Assembly: GCA_030068075.1 (NCBI GenBank)
Contig: CM057841.1
Span: 6,023,565-6,087,564 of the forward strand
Origin: Paguma larvata
Taxonomy: Eukaryota > Chordata > Mammalia > Carnivora > Viverridae
DNA: 64,000 nt
Direction of reading: 5' to 3'
Part shown: piece by piece, positions 26,045-37,903 of the stretch
Layout of the letters: the number at the start of each line of letters is the position of its first letter
Numbering within the stretch: position 1 is the first letter of the stretch
The notes under the pieces: model-generated
Databases searched by the model: none
What the model was told of the DNA's origin: nothing
The model's input: the letters and a program-made list of their open reading frames with translations, nothing else
Made by a program: the position numbers and the translations under genes

Positions 26045-26440
26045 TGATGGCGGGAACCAAGGCAAGAAAAATGCAGCTTAAATTAAATCTCCCTACAGCT
26101 CACAGCTCACTGACAGACACCTGAAAAATGCAGAGCGTGACCTTCCCCAAGGAACTCATGGCTGCCTTAGTGCCTTCATGTTTATATTTTATTAAAGACT
26201 AAAAGTAACCTTATCTTAACAGCTAGCCCCTCAAGGTCCTGAAAGCCATGGTTCAAAATTTCTCTATCTCCACTCTCTCCGCAAACTTAAAAGTATATAA
26301 TCAGTCATTCCTCATAACCCCAGTGCAGCTCTTTCTGCTCACAGGTCCTGTCCCTGTGCTATAATAAAATCACCTTTTAGCACCAAAAATGTCTCAAGAA
26401 TCCTTTCTTAGCCATTTGCCCATGAACCCCACTTCATATT
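26045..26440 (+). mobile_element. Solo LTR, class I ERV type (candidate)
   Basis: About 400 bases starting TGATGGCGGGAACC. It has a TATA-like AGTATATAAT near 26290 and, about 70 bases on, a polyadenylation-type ATAATAAAATCACC near 26360, followed by a U5-like GTCTCAAGAATCCTTTCTTA. The ends are approximate; TTTTG occurs on both sides. There is no counterpart at the paralogous place upstream of gene B, so it is a unit-specific insertion. No internal viral genes are seen. Confidence 0.6.
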
Positions 26441-26910
26441 TCATCATTTTGTATCATAAGCAATGCTGATTTTTTATGCAGCCTGATTAAACATCTGGCC
26501 TAAGAAAAGTTCAATCCTTTTGGTCTTTGGGGTATCCTCAGATACCTCGCATGAACCCTTCACTTACTTTCTGGGCTTCTTTTCTCGCCCCTGTCTCCAT
26601 CGTACGTTATGCCACAAATACAATGATCTTTCTTCAGTTCTTTAAATTCCAAATGCATCGCTCCAACTTAGAGTACTTCTGGGTTTTCTTCTCTCCAATT
26701 AAAACGTTTTCCCTCACTATACTTTGTAAATTTAAATAAATCTATATATAGGTGTACATAAATTTCAAATTAGAAGTGTTTTTCTACCCTAAACTCCTAA
26801 ATCCTGAACATTCTATGAAAATATTTCAATTTAAAATGGAACTAGAAGATATGAAATGGAGAATCTCACACACAGACTCTCAGAAGAGTAGAACTTAAGA
26901 ACTGAGAGAC

Positions 26911-27642
26911 TGGGGTGCCTGGGTGGTGCAGCCGGTTGAAGGAGCCCCATGTGGAGACAGGAGAATGGCGACGGCCTGATCAGTTCCAGGCAGGAGTTGG
27001 TCTGGCAGCAAACTGCCAGGCCAGAGAAGGCTTAATGCTTGCTTCTTGTCTCCGGTTAAATTCCCTAATCTTTTAGAACATACTGAAATTCTTGGGTCAT
27101 ACTGTGCTCTGATTGCTCTGATTGCTTTGACACTATTTATGCACATATAGCTGTTTACTATTTTAGAATCAAATAAGCCTGATGAATCAGTAGTTCAGTA
27201 CAATAGGAACCTAAATATGTATTATCACACTCTGTACATGAGTAATCTGTTTTTCTGCATTAAGCTATTCTTCTGCTCCAATAAAAGACATGGTCTTGCT
27301 ATGGCAAGGCACTCATGATAAACTGATATCTGAGTCCTCTGTCTTCTTAATCCTCTTTCCAACCTTCACCCTGTGAGGGATAAAGTTCAGACCTTTGGGG
27401 CCCTGGGACCGGACAGCTGGTTAAGCATCTGACTCTTGATCTCATCTCAGGTCATGATCTCATGGTTCATGAGTTCAAGCCCCACATCAGGGTCTGTGCT
27501 GATAGCTACCAGCACAGAGCCTGGGGCCTGCTTTGGATTCTGTGTCTCCTTCTCTCTCTACCCTTCCCCTGCTTGTGCTTGGTCTCTCTTTCTCTCTTTC
27601 AAAAATAAATATTAAAAAAATTTTTTTAGTAAAAAAAAAAAA
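26911..27642 (+). mobile_element. Feline SINE split by an inserted LTR
   Basis: The SINE head (TGGGGTGCCTGGGTGGTGCA) ends at 26936. The rest resumes at 27422 with TAAGCATCTGACTCTTGATC and runs to an A-rich tail. A perfect target-site duplication AAGAACTGAGAGAC at 26897-26910 and 27643-27656 shows that both halves are one insertion. Confidence 0.88.
26937..27415 (+). mobile_element. Solo LTR inside a SINE (candidate)
   Basis: 479 bases that begin TGAAGGAGCCCC and end CCGGACA (TG...CA). They are flanked by GCCGGT (26931-26936) and GCTGGT (27416-27421), a six-base duplication of SINE sequence with one change. A CCAATAAAAGAC polyadenylation-type signal lies near 27279, pointing to plus orientation. 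It carries no internal genes. Confidence 0.72.
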
Positions 27643-28167
27643 AAGAACTGAGAGACCGATTTCCTGTAAACATTTGATTTACAGAAGACTTGTCACCTGA
27701 CCAATGAACATCCCCCAAAAAATCTCCATCCTCAAGACAATGAACTTCCTGCTTGGACTCAGGCTAGACTCCTCTATCTTTGCACCACATGCCCTAAATA
27801 CAGCCTTCTTGAAACCCTCAGTGGACTTGCCTGTATCTTGCTACATTTTAGAGAAATTGCAATTTCTCTATTATTCCCAAATTAAACTCAATTTCTGGTA
27901 ATTCAAGCTTGTTCCAGTTTACCTTTTGATTTAGGGTGACAATTCCCTATATTATACTATCATAAATTTCCTGAATATCTCTAGTGATTAACATTATTCG
28001 ATTTGAGAAAATTATTTAAAAATAATTATCAATAGCATTCCTGTTTTCCATACACTATAAGCAATCTGAAGCAGAGTTTATCATTGTTACTCAATGTCCT
28101 GGAAGATTAAATGGTATACAATGAGAGCCTACAAATACATAAAGTTGATGAAATAAATAATAGGATG

Positions 28168-28912
28168 TTTTAGAGGGGACTTCTGGCCCAGAAACTGCAT
28201 TTGGAACATTCAGGGTTTTGCCCAGCAGGTAAAACAAAACAGAGACCTGGGTGTCACTGCCAAGAGCCTGAAGGGATGACTGTAGGGGAGCCTGAAGACA
28301 CCGCACAGAGGCATTTATCAGAGGTGTGGTTTCATAATCCCATAATCAGGGGTATGTGAAAATATAAAATAGAAGGCGGAGTAAAAAGAGACAAACATCC
28401 ACCAGAACGAGAATTGTGCTCAGGGCTCTGGCCTCGTGGAAAGGTCTGGGGGAGAAGCTGCTGCTGTGAATTCTATGCCGTTGCTGCCTGTGCCTGTGCA
28501 GGTCAAAGATCATAGAGCCACGTGGCCAACCATGAGGTTGGGAAATATAATGTTAATGAAGGACAACATGAATGTGTGTACTGGGACAGTACATCTTTCT
28601 GGAATGTCTGAAAGACAATATCTATGAATTTTTTCTGTAGTGTGTTTCCTCTTTCTTGGTCCAGTCTATTCATAGTAGGAGAAGAATTTAGCAGGAGTTA
28701 CAGGACCAACCAGAGGAAAGAACAGAATCGAATGCACTTTGGAGACATCATTCTTAGCTCCACCCACCTCAGAATACTGAGGCAAAGCTTACTGACCTGA
28801 AAGCCACTTGAGAAGATGTAGTGCTGAGACAGATCCTTCTGCCCCTCTGTGAAAATAAAGGACAAGTTTATGTCCAACATCACCTAGAAAGTATTTCCTT
28901 CCAAAGCCACCA
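28168..28912 (+). repeat. Three-copy unclassified repeat, copy 1
   Basis: About 750 bases homologous to 47430-48155 (same strand) and to 55785-56545 (opposite strand). Shared words include CCCAGAAACTGCA, GGGAGCCTGAAGA, TGAAGGACAACATGAAT, GCAAAGCTTA, CTGCCCCTCTGTGAAAATAA. It ends near a GTGAAAATAAAGGACAAG signal, which could suit an LTR 3' region. Family not recognised. Confidence 0.6.
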
Positions 28913-29086
28913 ATGTCTGAAGGAACTCTTAGAGAGAAGCCCCAAGGAGATGGCAAAGACAAGTTGTTTAACCACATCTCTTAACAGATATCCTCCCCAT
29001 CACTGGTATTCAGTCTCTTTTTAAAATATCTCTTTAAAATTTGGACACGTTGAAACAATTATACTTTCACTCTTCCGTCTGGTACA

Positions 29087-30850
29087 TTTCTTGCTTCTAC
29101 CTGTTAGCTCATAATTTGGGAAGCTTCCTGGGTATCGTCTGAAACTGGCCCCTATACATGGAGGACAGAGGCAGACTGCCCCAGATTGGTAAGTGGCAGG
29201 TTTAAGCAAGGAAACATGGGTGACTTGCAAGATGAGCAGATCTCTGCATCTGCCTGCCAGAATGTTAAAATTTATGTAAAAGCCTTCACTGGGTTCAGTT
29301 GCATATACCACCTGGAGGGTAGCAACAACACTTCGTATCACAAGGCTGTGTCCTTGGACAGCTTCTAGTGCAGAGAAAGCAAGCAGAGTGGACATTCCAA
29401 GGACAGGGGCGAGGTTAAGGAGGCTCTGATTGCCCAGGCCCATCTCTTGGCTCAACCGATGGCTGTGACTTCTTGATGACTTCTAAAACTACTGTTTCTC
29501 ATTCACACCTGAAATAATATATATCTGCCCTGGTTCCTGATGCAAAGCTCCTAAACCATTATAATTTTCTGGTGATAGTAGTCTTTTCAACTCTCTGGCA
29601 AAACTGAGGCTTAACAGTGAATGCAGATGTATCGCCTGGTGGTAGAAAGCCCTCTACTTCTTCACCTTTGTAATTTTCAAAGGATTGAACAAATGAGTTA
29701 TGTAATGAAGGAAATCCAAAGCCAAATCTGATCTGGCCCAATCCTGGCTGCACATTTCTACCTTCTAATGAAATACACCAGAGTCCTTTGACTTTATAAT
29801 TTGGTTGGTCCAGGAGAACTCTCCTCATAGTGGGTTGCTCTGGATGCACAGATATTTAATGCCCCATATTCACTGCTCTGTTCTTATTTAAGTACAATGA
29901 CTTAATAAGAATTGTTTCAAAATGATGTATAAATCTGTACTACAGAAGGCAGAGGCTTCCACCAGAGACCCAGGAGACTGTCTTATGATTCTTTGGCTCC
30001 GACTCTTGCTCAAACCCGACACTGCATGTTTCCCACCAGGTGGTCTGCTCAGTCTTGTGGCCCAGTGGACAGGACTGCTCCCGTAACAGCCCAGACCTGC
30101 TGCACGGCTCTTTTCCACAGGACCCTGTCCATGACCTCTATATCCTCTGGCATAGGAGAAGTGTTTCTAGTTGAGGAAGTGTTGCTTCTTAAAGACAAGT
30201 CTACCAGGCGCAGTGCTCCACATTTTTGTAAGGAGATCCAAGAGACAAATATCGGAATGGCTAACATTAAAAAGATAGATTACAGCCTCTAAAGATGAGC
30301 ATCTAAAGAAACTGAAATTCTCATAGGCTACTGTTAGGCAGGAAGCTCGGCACGCGTGACAGGAGGATGGACCTTCGAGGACCTGATGGAGCCTCAACGG
30401 AAGGCCGCCTGGGACCACCCCAGTCCACCCACCCAGCAGTCGGTGTGTGGCTATGACCTCCCAGCAGGGGGAGAGCTGTTAGCTGTCTTGTTGTATGTGT
30501 GCAGATAGCAGCCCTTGTCCTTACCTGACTGTGTCTCTAGAATAGAAGTAATGTGGTTTCCCACCCGTGCAGGCATTTCCAATGCATCATGGGAAAGGAC
30601 ATGCTCAGTTGGTGGAGTTTGCGGAGCGGGGTGGGGAGGGCTTTGTCTCCTTTGGAGTGTACTTTAGTGACACTTTGCTCGGCTTTACGTTCATTTTGCT
30701 GTCCTGTAATTCTTTCCTGTGGCAGCGAGAATTCTTTTCCATCTAATTCTCAGTCATACTACTGGTGGAGACGGAGAACCATGTAACCACGATGGAAAGC
30801 AGTTTGGCCGTTCCCCCTCCCTTCTCCCTCTTCCTTCCCTTCTCTTGAAC
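29087..30850. other. Intergenic region, no gene recognised
   Basis: Between the duplicated upstream block of gene A and the MIR-rich stretch. Minus-strand open frames at 29559-29849 (96 residues) and 30049-30418 have no recognisable domain, no splice context and no consistent frame. They may be fragments of an old retrocopy or LTR element that I cannot name. Note a low-repeat, mixed-composition sequence, unlike the AT-rich L1 areas. Confidence 0.4.
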
Positions 30851-31151
30851 TCCTTTGGGTCAGGCACCAGATCTTAAAAATTGTAGCAAAAATAGCTAAT
30901 ACCGGTTTAGCACTTTGGCAACTATTATCTTCTCTTCCTCATAATGGCCACGTGAGGCGGGCGGGGCATAGGTTATAACCTCCACCAGGTGGATGAGGGG
31001 CTAAGTAACTTCCTCGTGGTCACATGGCAAGCAAGCAGCAGGGCGGTGGGGGCGGGGGCAGAGGGGTGCGCGGGCCTGTTCCACTACCCGCTGCAGTCTC
31101 CCTTGTGCTCTTCTGAAGGCCAGTATTTTATAACCTCCAACTTTACGCCCT

Positions 31152-31279
31152 GGCTGTCCTCCTGCTGTCAGAGTCGCCTGGTGTTCTCCACGTCCCATGT
31201 CGGTGTTGCAGGCTCCAAGAGACAAGCGGATAACCGATGGCAGGACCTCAGAAGCAGCTGCCGTCAGACCTTCACTGGG

Positions 31280-31285
<6 letters not shown>
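31152..31285 (+). repeat. 134-bp perfect direct repeat, copy 1
   Basis: Identical, as far as I can read it base by base, to 31904-32037. It starts GGCTGTCCTCCTGCTGTCAG and ends TTCACTGGGCTGTGT. This copy runs directly into the TG microsatellite. Confidence 0.93.

Positions 31286-31319
<34 letters not shown>
31281..31319 (+). repeat. (TG)n microsatellite
   Basis: About nineteen uninterrupted TG units at the right end of the first 134-bp repeat. Confidence 0.97.
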
Positions 31320-31320
<1 letters not shown>

Positions 31321-31903
31321 TCAAGATCACACAGCTAGGGAGACAGAGGCCGCATTGGGACCTGGCTCTTTCCACAGCTCAGTGCTGCCTCTTCTGGGAA
31401 GAGTAGAGATGGAGCAGTGGAGAGAGATGCCACTTGGAGAGGTGAGCCCTTACGTAGCAAGACCAGGAGCCCAAAGGGCTCCAGCATCACCTCCAGGTAC
31501 TGGATCCTCTGGGCTGTGTCCAGTCCACCAGAGTGAAGGCCACGAACACCTGAAAGTCAAACTAAGGCATCATATAGACCTTCTGGTTGGTGAGTGGGAT
31601 CAGAGCTTGTCACTCCATTGCTGATAAAGATGGAGACACTCAACCCTGAATCGCCAAGGTGTCTTGAAAGTTTGAACTCTGCGGTGGGCTCAAGGAGGTG
31701 GCTGATGCAGCCATGTACATGATGCTACTGTGGCTGAGAGAAAAGCCTCCCCTGGGGGAGGCCACCAGAGATGACAATGGCTTCCCCATGAGGACAGTGG
31801 GGGCAGAGGGCAAGTGGGAAGCGGTCATGACAGTTCCAACAAGGAGAACAGCAGCAGCTGCAGCACCTCCTTGGTCCTTGCTATGCATCTGCCCTGGGCT
31901 GAG

Positions 31904-32037
31904 GGCTGTCCTCCTGCTGTCAGAGTCGCCTGGTGTTCTCCACGTCCCATGTCGGTGTTGCAGGCTCCAAGAGACAAGCGGATAACCGATGGCAGGACCT
32001 CAGAAGCAGCTGCCGTCAGACCTTCACTGGGCTGTGT
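31904..32037 (+). repeat. 134-bp perfect direct repeat, copy 2
   Basis: Same 134 bases as 31152-31285, 752 bases further on. After the shared TGTGT it continues with AAACATACCC instead of a TG run. Confidence 0.93.
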
Positions 32038-33099
32038 AAACATACCCAGGTCGTTCAGGTTTGAATCCAGTCTCTCAAATCCGACACTGTCTGTTGTATG
32101 ACCTTGGGGAACCAACTCCATCTTTCTGACCCTGGACTTCCCTGAAATACAATAATCATTCCCACCTCCTCAGGCTGCTGTGAGAATGAGAGATGCTCAC
32201 AATGCAAGCCCAGGAGTCCCAACACTGACAAAGGCTCAGGGTACAAGTCTTAGCAATTTTCACAGGGGCCAAGGCAAGCACCATCATCGCCTCTGTGTCA
32301 GTCAGGGAGCTGAGGCTCAGGGAGCAATAATGAGTTGCCCAGATTCCCAGGTGAAGCTCTGCTTTCCCTGCAGGTAGGTCAGCAGGTTCTGGGAGGCCCC
32401 ATTTCTTTCTCAAACCCACCGAGGGGTAGAGGGCTCTTGGGCATTGGGGAAGCAGATTGCCTGGCCCAGGCATGCCACTGCAGGCGGAAGCTGGAGTTGC
32501 TCAAGCCTAGAGAGGCCACGGGTGCCATTGCACAGTGAATGGGTACCTCAGCTCTTGACCTCCAAACGCTCAGGAGCAGCCCACACCTTATATACATGCC
32601 TTTTACACAAGAGGAACCTGAGGCCCACAGAAGATGGGGTGTCTTGGGGATCTGGGATTCAAATCCGGGGCTTAAGGAATCCCGATCAGTGCCTTATTTC
32701 CTCTCTGTTGGGCTTTGGGACTCAAAAAAAAAAAAACAAAAAAAAAAAAACACCTTCTCCATCCTGAGTCCACCTGGTGCCCCGAGAGTCATGCTCCAAA
32801 CCACCGAGCTCCATAATGACAGACTAGGAAAACAGGTGGACACTAAGAGCAAGGCTTTATTGTCTTATTAAATGTCTGGACTTTAGAAGGTGAAGGAGAA
32901 TATGTTAATGCAGATTAAAAGTGTTTATGTGTATCCATTATGCATAGCATAAAAAAACTGAAAACAATGAGAACATATACTTCCAGTATTAAAAATAATT
33001 ATCCCACAAAGTAAAAGTCACAAAATGAAATTCCAATATACATCTGTTGTTTCACATCCTTTTGTAAAAGGAAATAACCAAAATTCATAGAATAGGCAG

Positions 33100-34090
33100 A
33101 TGTGGACAGTTTAGCAAAAATATAGATAGCAAATACACATCTGAAAAATGCTCATCGTGACTCCTTAGGGAAATGCAGTTAAAACACTGAGACTGCACTA
33201 TAAGCTTATAAAAAGGGTTGAAATTAAGAATGACTGACCAAACAATTCACTAGGAGGAATTAGAACTCTCATACACTGCTGGTAAGAGTACAAAAGAGAA
33301 CCATTTAGATCACAATATGTTAAATTCTCTAAGTTAAACATTTACACTACAACTCAGACTTTCTACTCTGAGTTACTGACAAAAAAATAAGTGAAATACA
33401 TATCCATATAAATAATTACACACAAATGTTTATACCAACTTTATTTTCCATACACAAAAATTAGAAATACCCAAATGCCTGTAAACAAATTAATGGGTAA
33501 ACTAAGAGTGGTATGCTCAAAGAATACTTTTCAGCCAAAAAAAAAAAAAAAAAGATAACCTACTAGCATCGATCAATCTACAAAACTGATATAACACAAA
33601 AGCAGGAAAAAAATAATCACCTGGGTGGCTCAGTTGGTTAAGCATCAACTTGATTTTGGCTCAGGTCATGTCTCATGGTTCAGGAGTTCAAGCCCCACGT
33701 TGGGCTCTGCGCTGACATTCCAGAGCCTGCTTGAATTTCTGTCTCCCTCCCTACTCTCCCCCCACCCCCCACTCTCTCTCACACTCAAAATAAATAAAAT
33801 TTAAAAAACTTTAAAAAGAAGTAGGAAAAAAAGTGCTTTGATTCCCACTTTATAAATTATAGAAAATAGAGGCTTTTTTATGGAAAGTAAAGTACTTGGA
33901 GGGCTGTGAAGGCAGGTAGAGAGATTATTAAAGGACACGAGGCAAATATACAATAACTGATATGGTCACTATCAAGACCACAATGTTTTCTGAGGTTTGT
34001 ATGTCAAAACTACTGAAGACTATATTTCCAATATATACAGTTTATTACATGTAAATTATACCTTAATAAACCTTTCTTAAATAATTCAAG
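33100..34090 (+). mobile_element. Old L1 3'-end fragment, shared with gene A flank
   Basis: Counterpart of 1215-1965. L1 words such as CTCATACACTGCTGGTAAGAG and AAATGCCTGTAAACAAATTAATGG are legible. A SINE at 33621-33822 interrupts only this copy. Confidence 0.68.
33621..33822 (+). mobile_element. Feline SINE
   Basis: Head ATCACCTGGGTGGCTCAGTT and CT/C-rich body. Flanks AAGCAGGAAAAAA and AAGTAGGAAAAAA form the target-site duplication. Confidence 0.86.
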
Positions 34091-35582
34091 ATAAAAAATC
34101 TGTCCAACTCTTTTTAGAAAATAACTTTTGCAACCCTACATTCAATGCACATTCTCACCCTGCAGAGGCTAGTTTTGCTGTAAAAGCAAATATAGCAATC
34201 AACAAAGGACTCTCCACGAGAGTCAAGAGGACTGCTGGCTGGGTCACAAAAGCCGCATTCCTGTACTACGGATCCCCTTTTCTCGATCTGTTTTCCTGCC
34301 TGTGTGGCAGTGGCCTTGAGATGAACATCACCGAGGGCTACAGGAATCCACAAAGCCTTTTAGTTATTTCCAATGGCAATGATGTAAAGCTACACCAGAT
34401 CCATCCACCTGGAGGTCCGTGGACTTGTGCACACTCCGGCTCAGCACAGCCTCTGCTGCAGAAGTATTTGTGCGCACACTTTCAGAAGAGGAACATTCCA
34501 TCTAGTTGGCTGGGGTCTCCTCCACTCCCTATTAAGTCAGTGAAACAGTTCTGGTCTCCCCTGATCCTTATGGCCTTACAACCAATGACCTACAGAATTG
34601 TGGGCATCAGGGCACATAGCTCTTTGTAGGACCTGGGGAAGAGGTGTCCCTCAAGAGTGTGGACTGACATTCCCTGTGCTATCCCCTGTGAACAAGGGAA
34701 AAAAAAAAATCATGTTGTTCCCAGATGCACCTGAGGTTCTCACACCGGCCCCTCCTCAGGGTGATCTCTGAGTTCCCAAAATTCATAGCGTCTAGTTTCA
34801 AATGAGGACCAGAAGGCTATGCAGTCTTTCCTAGGAGGCCATGGGCAGTGCAAATTTGGCAAACACTGGTAAGTTCATTTATGCCACCATACTGTCCCCT
34901 CGAGGCACAGAAATTTGAGACCCTCCCCAATGAAAGTTGTTCACCCCTTCATGCTTGTAGATCGCAAAATGTTTATAAATCACCGTAAATAAAACACGCG
35001 AGATTGAAAAGGACTTAAACAAGGACTTTGTTAATGTACGAACCAAAGCCACAGGAGCTAGCAGTTCTTGGGTGAGTGACTTGGAAGCTGGAAAAATGAA
35101 TCGCGAATGTCTCTGGAGACCACATCCCTGCAAATGCTGGTCCTTTCTGTAAGCTGCCAGCTGAACTCCTCTGATGTTCTCTAGGACAACATTGGCCAGG
35201 TCTATGCCAATTAGTCAGAAAGAAGGAAATGTGAGTCCTTCAAAGACTCAGGTTACTCCTAATTTCCTCCAACAATAAGAACATATGTCAGCTTTCCTGA
35301 GCGCAATGGTGTGATGATTGACGCATACTGTAGAGACTTGCCAGGGTAGGAGTAATTACTTTTGGCCACAGACTGGCAGCAAAATAAACCTGGAGAAAGC
35401 CCTCAGCAGTTTAGAAACTGCAACACAGCCACAGATACTTCCCACATAGCTGGAAATTATGGGAAATCTCTCTACTACTGGCATTTGGATGTAGTAGATT
35501 GAATTCAGGCAAATGGTGCCTCACAAAGAGTTGCCTCTAGTATCATTACGCCCAACAAGGAAACTGTACGCTTCCTACCCAT

Positions 35583-37903
35583 CTAAGGCCTTTCTCCGGT
35601 GTGAACCCTCCGGTGCTGAGAAAGGTTCGATTTTCGGCTAAAAGATTTCCCACATTCGCTGCAGTCATAAGGCCTTTCTCCTGTGTGAACCCTCTGATGA
35701 TAATGGAGGGTAGAACGAGAGGTAAAAGATTTCCCACATTCACTGCACTCAAAAGGCCTTTCCCCTGTGTGAACTCTCCGGTGAATAATGAGGTGAATTC
35801 TTTGGGTAAAGGATTTTCCACATTCACTGCACTCATGAGGCCTTTCTCCTGTGTGAACCCTGCGATGTCGAATCAGTATGGAGCTATTGGTAAAAGATTT
35901 CCCACATTCACTACATTCATAAGGCCTTTCTCCAGTGTGAACTCTCTGATGATAACCAAGGGCAGAGACGGAAGTAAAAGATTTCCCACATTCACTGCAC
36001 TCATAAGGCCTTTCTCCAGTGTGGACTCTCCGATGTTTAGAGAGATACGAGTTCTGACTAAAGGATCTCCCACAATCACTACATTCATAAGGCTTTTCTC
36101 CAGTGTGAACTCTCTGGTGTTGATTCAACTGGGAACTATCCCTAAAAGATTTCCCACATTCGCTGCAGTCAAAAGGCCTTTCTCCTGTGTGAACTCTCTG
36201 ATGACAACGGAGGGCAGAAGCAGAGGTAAAAGACTTGTCACATTCTTTGCACTCATAAGGCCTTTCTCCAATGTGAACTTTTTGATGATAACGAAGGGCA
36301 GAGCCAGAGGTAAAGGATTTTCCACATTCCTTGCACTCATAAGGCCTTTCTCCTGTGTGAACTCTCTGATGTATATTGAGGTGATTTCTTTGGGTAAAGG
36401 ACTTCCCACATTCACTGCACTCATAGGGCCTTTCTCCTGTGTGAACCCTACGGTGTCGAATAAGTATTGGTCCATTGGTAAAAGATTTCCCACATTCACT
36501 ACACTCATAAGGTTTTTCTCCAGTGTGAACTCTCTGATGATAACAGAGGGCAGAGCCAGAGGTAAAAGATTTTCCACATTCACTACATTCATAAGGCCTT
36601 TCTCCGGTGTGAACTCTCTGGTGTTGAGAGAGGTAAGATTTGTGGCTAAATGATTTCCCACATTCGCTGCACTCATAAGGCCTTTCTCCTGTGTGAACTC
36701 TTCGGTGTATAATGAGGTGATTTATTTGAGTAAAAGATTTCCCACAATCATTACACTCATACGGTCTTTCTCCTGTGTGAATTCTCTGATGATAACGGAG
36801 GCCAGAGCTAGAGGTAAAAGACTTTCCACATTCACTGCATTTATAAGGTTTTTCTCCAGTATGAATTCTCTGATGATAACGGAGGGCAGAGCTAGAAGTA
36901 AAAGATTTCCCACATTCGCTACATTCATAAGGCCTTTCTCCTGTGTGTACTCTCCAGTGTTCAATAAGATCAGATTTTCGTCTAAACGATTTCTCACATT
37001 CAGTGCACTCATAACTCATTTCTCCAGTGTGAATTGTACGTTGTCGAATAATGATGGAGTTCTGGCTAACAGACTGAGCACAGCCACGACACACGTAACA
37101 ATTTTCTTCAGTGTGACTTCTCTGAGGATAAGGGAGGACAAATTTTTGGCTAAAGGTTTTCCCACATTTGCTGCACTTGTACTGCTTTGGCCCAGTATGA
37201 ATTCTTCGATGTTGACTGAGGGTTGAGCTTCCCGTAAAGGATTTGCCACAGTCATTACACACGTGAAGCGTGTCACCAGCGTGCATTTTCTGATGAATAG
37301 CAAGTGAAGATTTGTACCTGAATGTTTTCCCACATTCGGGGCACACAAAACACTGTCTTCCATTGTGGATACCCTTGTCTTGAACAAGGGTGTGTTTGGG
37401 ACCAATGGCTGTATTACATTCTTCCCGGGTGTAAGGACTTTCTTTGCTTTGAAAAGTCACCCCGCATTTGGTGATTTTCTTCTCCCCAGTGCGAGCGGCC
37501 TTTTGTTGGAGATGTTCTGAGGTGGCCAGGACGTCCTTCTCAACCTCCTTACATGTAAAGGGCTCTTCTGAAGCATGGAAATTGCTGCTCTTCACAGATG
37601 GGGCCCTGTCCACACTACTTTTGGAGGGTTTTTCTCTCATGTGCTGCTGCTTCTCATGCTCTTCAAGGTTTGCACTGAAATCAATTTGTTTCACACATGC
37701 CCCATGCTTGAATAGTTTCTGGCTGCTTGGTTTTCCCTGGTGCTCTGACAAGCGGAAAATGTCTCTCAAGACCGGACCACACATCTCACAGGGGTGGGCC
37801 TTCCGGGAAGACAGAGATGCCTTGGGCGTGCTGGCCTGTGACACATCTAAAGAAACGCTCTGTTCAAGGGATGCCTCCACATCCTCTGCTCCACAGCAGC
37901 AAC
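35583..37903 (-). CDS. Gene B exon 3: KRAB zinc-finger protein, 21-finger array
   Basis: Last coding exon of an 825-residue paralogue of gene A, joined to 41969-42092 and 44794-44826. Acceptor TGCATTCAG then GTTGCTGCTG; stop TAG at 35583-35585. Residues 53 to about 236 are the spacer ([27 protein letters not shown], decayed finger pieces). Residues about 237-825 hold 21 units. Units 3 and 4 have lost the first His of the pair and look non-functional; the other 19 keep all ligands. Linkers are nearly all TGERPYEC or TGEKPYEC, the form used by DNA-binding arrays. Helix set differs from gene A (many QRNHL, NSSIL, SGSAL, SHKSYL types), so the target should differ. Expected role: nuclear sequence-specific repressor. 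Orthologue in human not assigned; same ZNF551/ZNF416/ZNF814-like group. Confidence 0.93.

Larger units (their letters stand above)
26850..27942 (+). mobile_element. Candidate older LTR, interrupted by a nested SINE
   Basis: Outer sequence begins near TGAAATGGAGAATCTC and ends near TTTAGGGTGACA, with CCCAAATTAAACTCAATTTC before the end. It is absent from the gene B flank, where 47215 aligns with about 27945. An LTR is my best reading, but the family is unknown. It is interrupted at 26911-27642 by a SINE that itself carries another LTR. Confidence 0.4.
30865..32720 (+). repeat. MIR-like fragments (several)
   Basis: Ancient SINE pieces with MIR core words: CACGTGAGGCGGG...GGGGCTAAGTAACTTCC (about 30900-31035), AAGATCACACAGCTAGGG (about 31322), GTATGACCTTGGGGAACCA and CACCTCCTCAGGCTGCTGTG (about 32090-32240), GGAACCTGAGGCCCACAGAA (about 32611). 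No gene in this interval. Confidence 0.5.
32850..35582 (-). other. 3' UTR and 3' flank of gene B
   Basis: Aligns by eye with 1000-3717 downstream of gene A, including an old L1 3' end at 33100-34090. An AATAAA on the minus strand at 32856-32861 could be a distal polyadenylation signal; in gene A the same place reads AATATA. The actual 3' end of the transcript is unknown. Confidence 0.5.

Noticed and set aside
30989..31624. 211-residue plus ORF and overlapping frames across the TG run
   Set aside because: Openness is helped by the TG microsatellite (VCVCVC); it crosses MIR fragments and a duplicated segment, with no recognisable domain.
35601..36653. 350-residue plus-strand ORF
   Set aside because: Antisense to the gene B finger exon. 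The 84-base finger period repeats the same frame without stops, giving a repetitive [13 protein letters not shown] product. It has no separate gene features.
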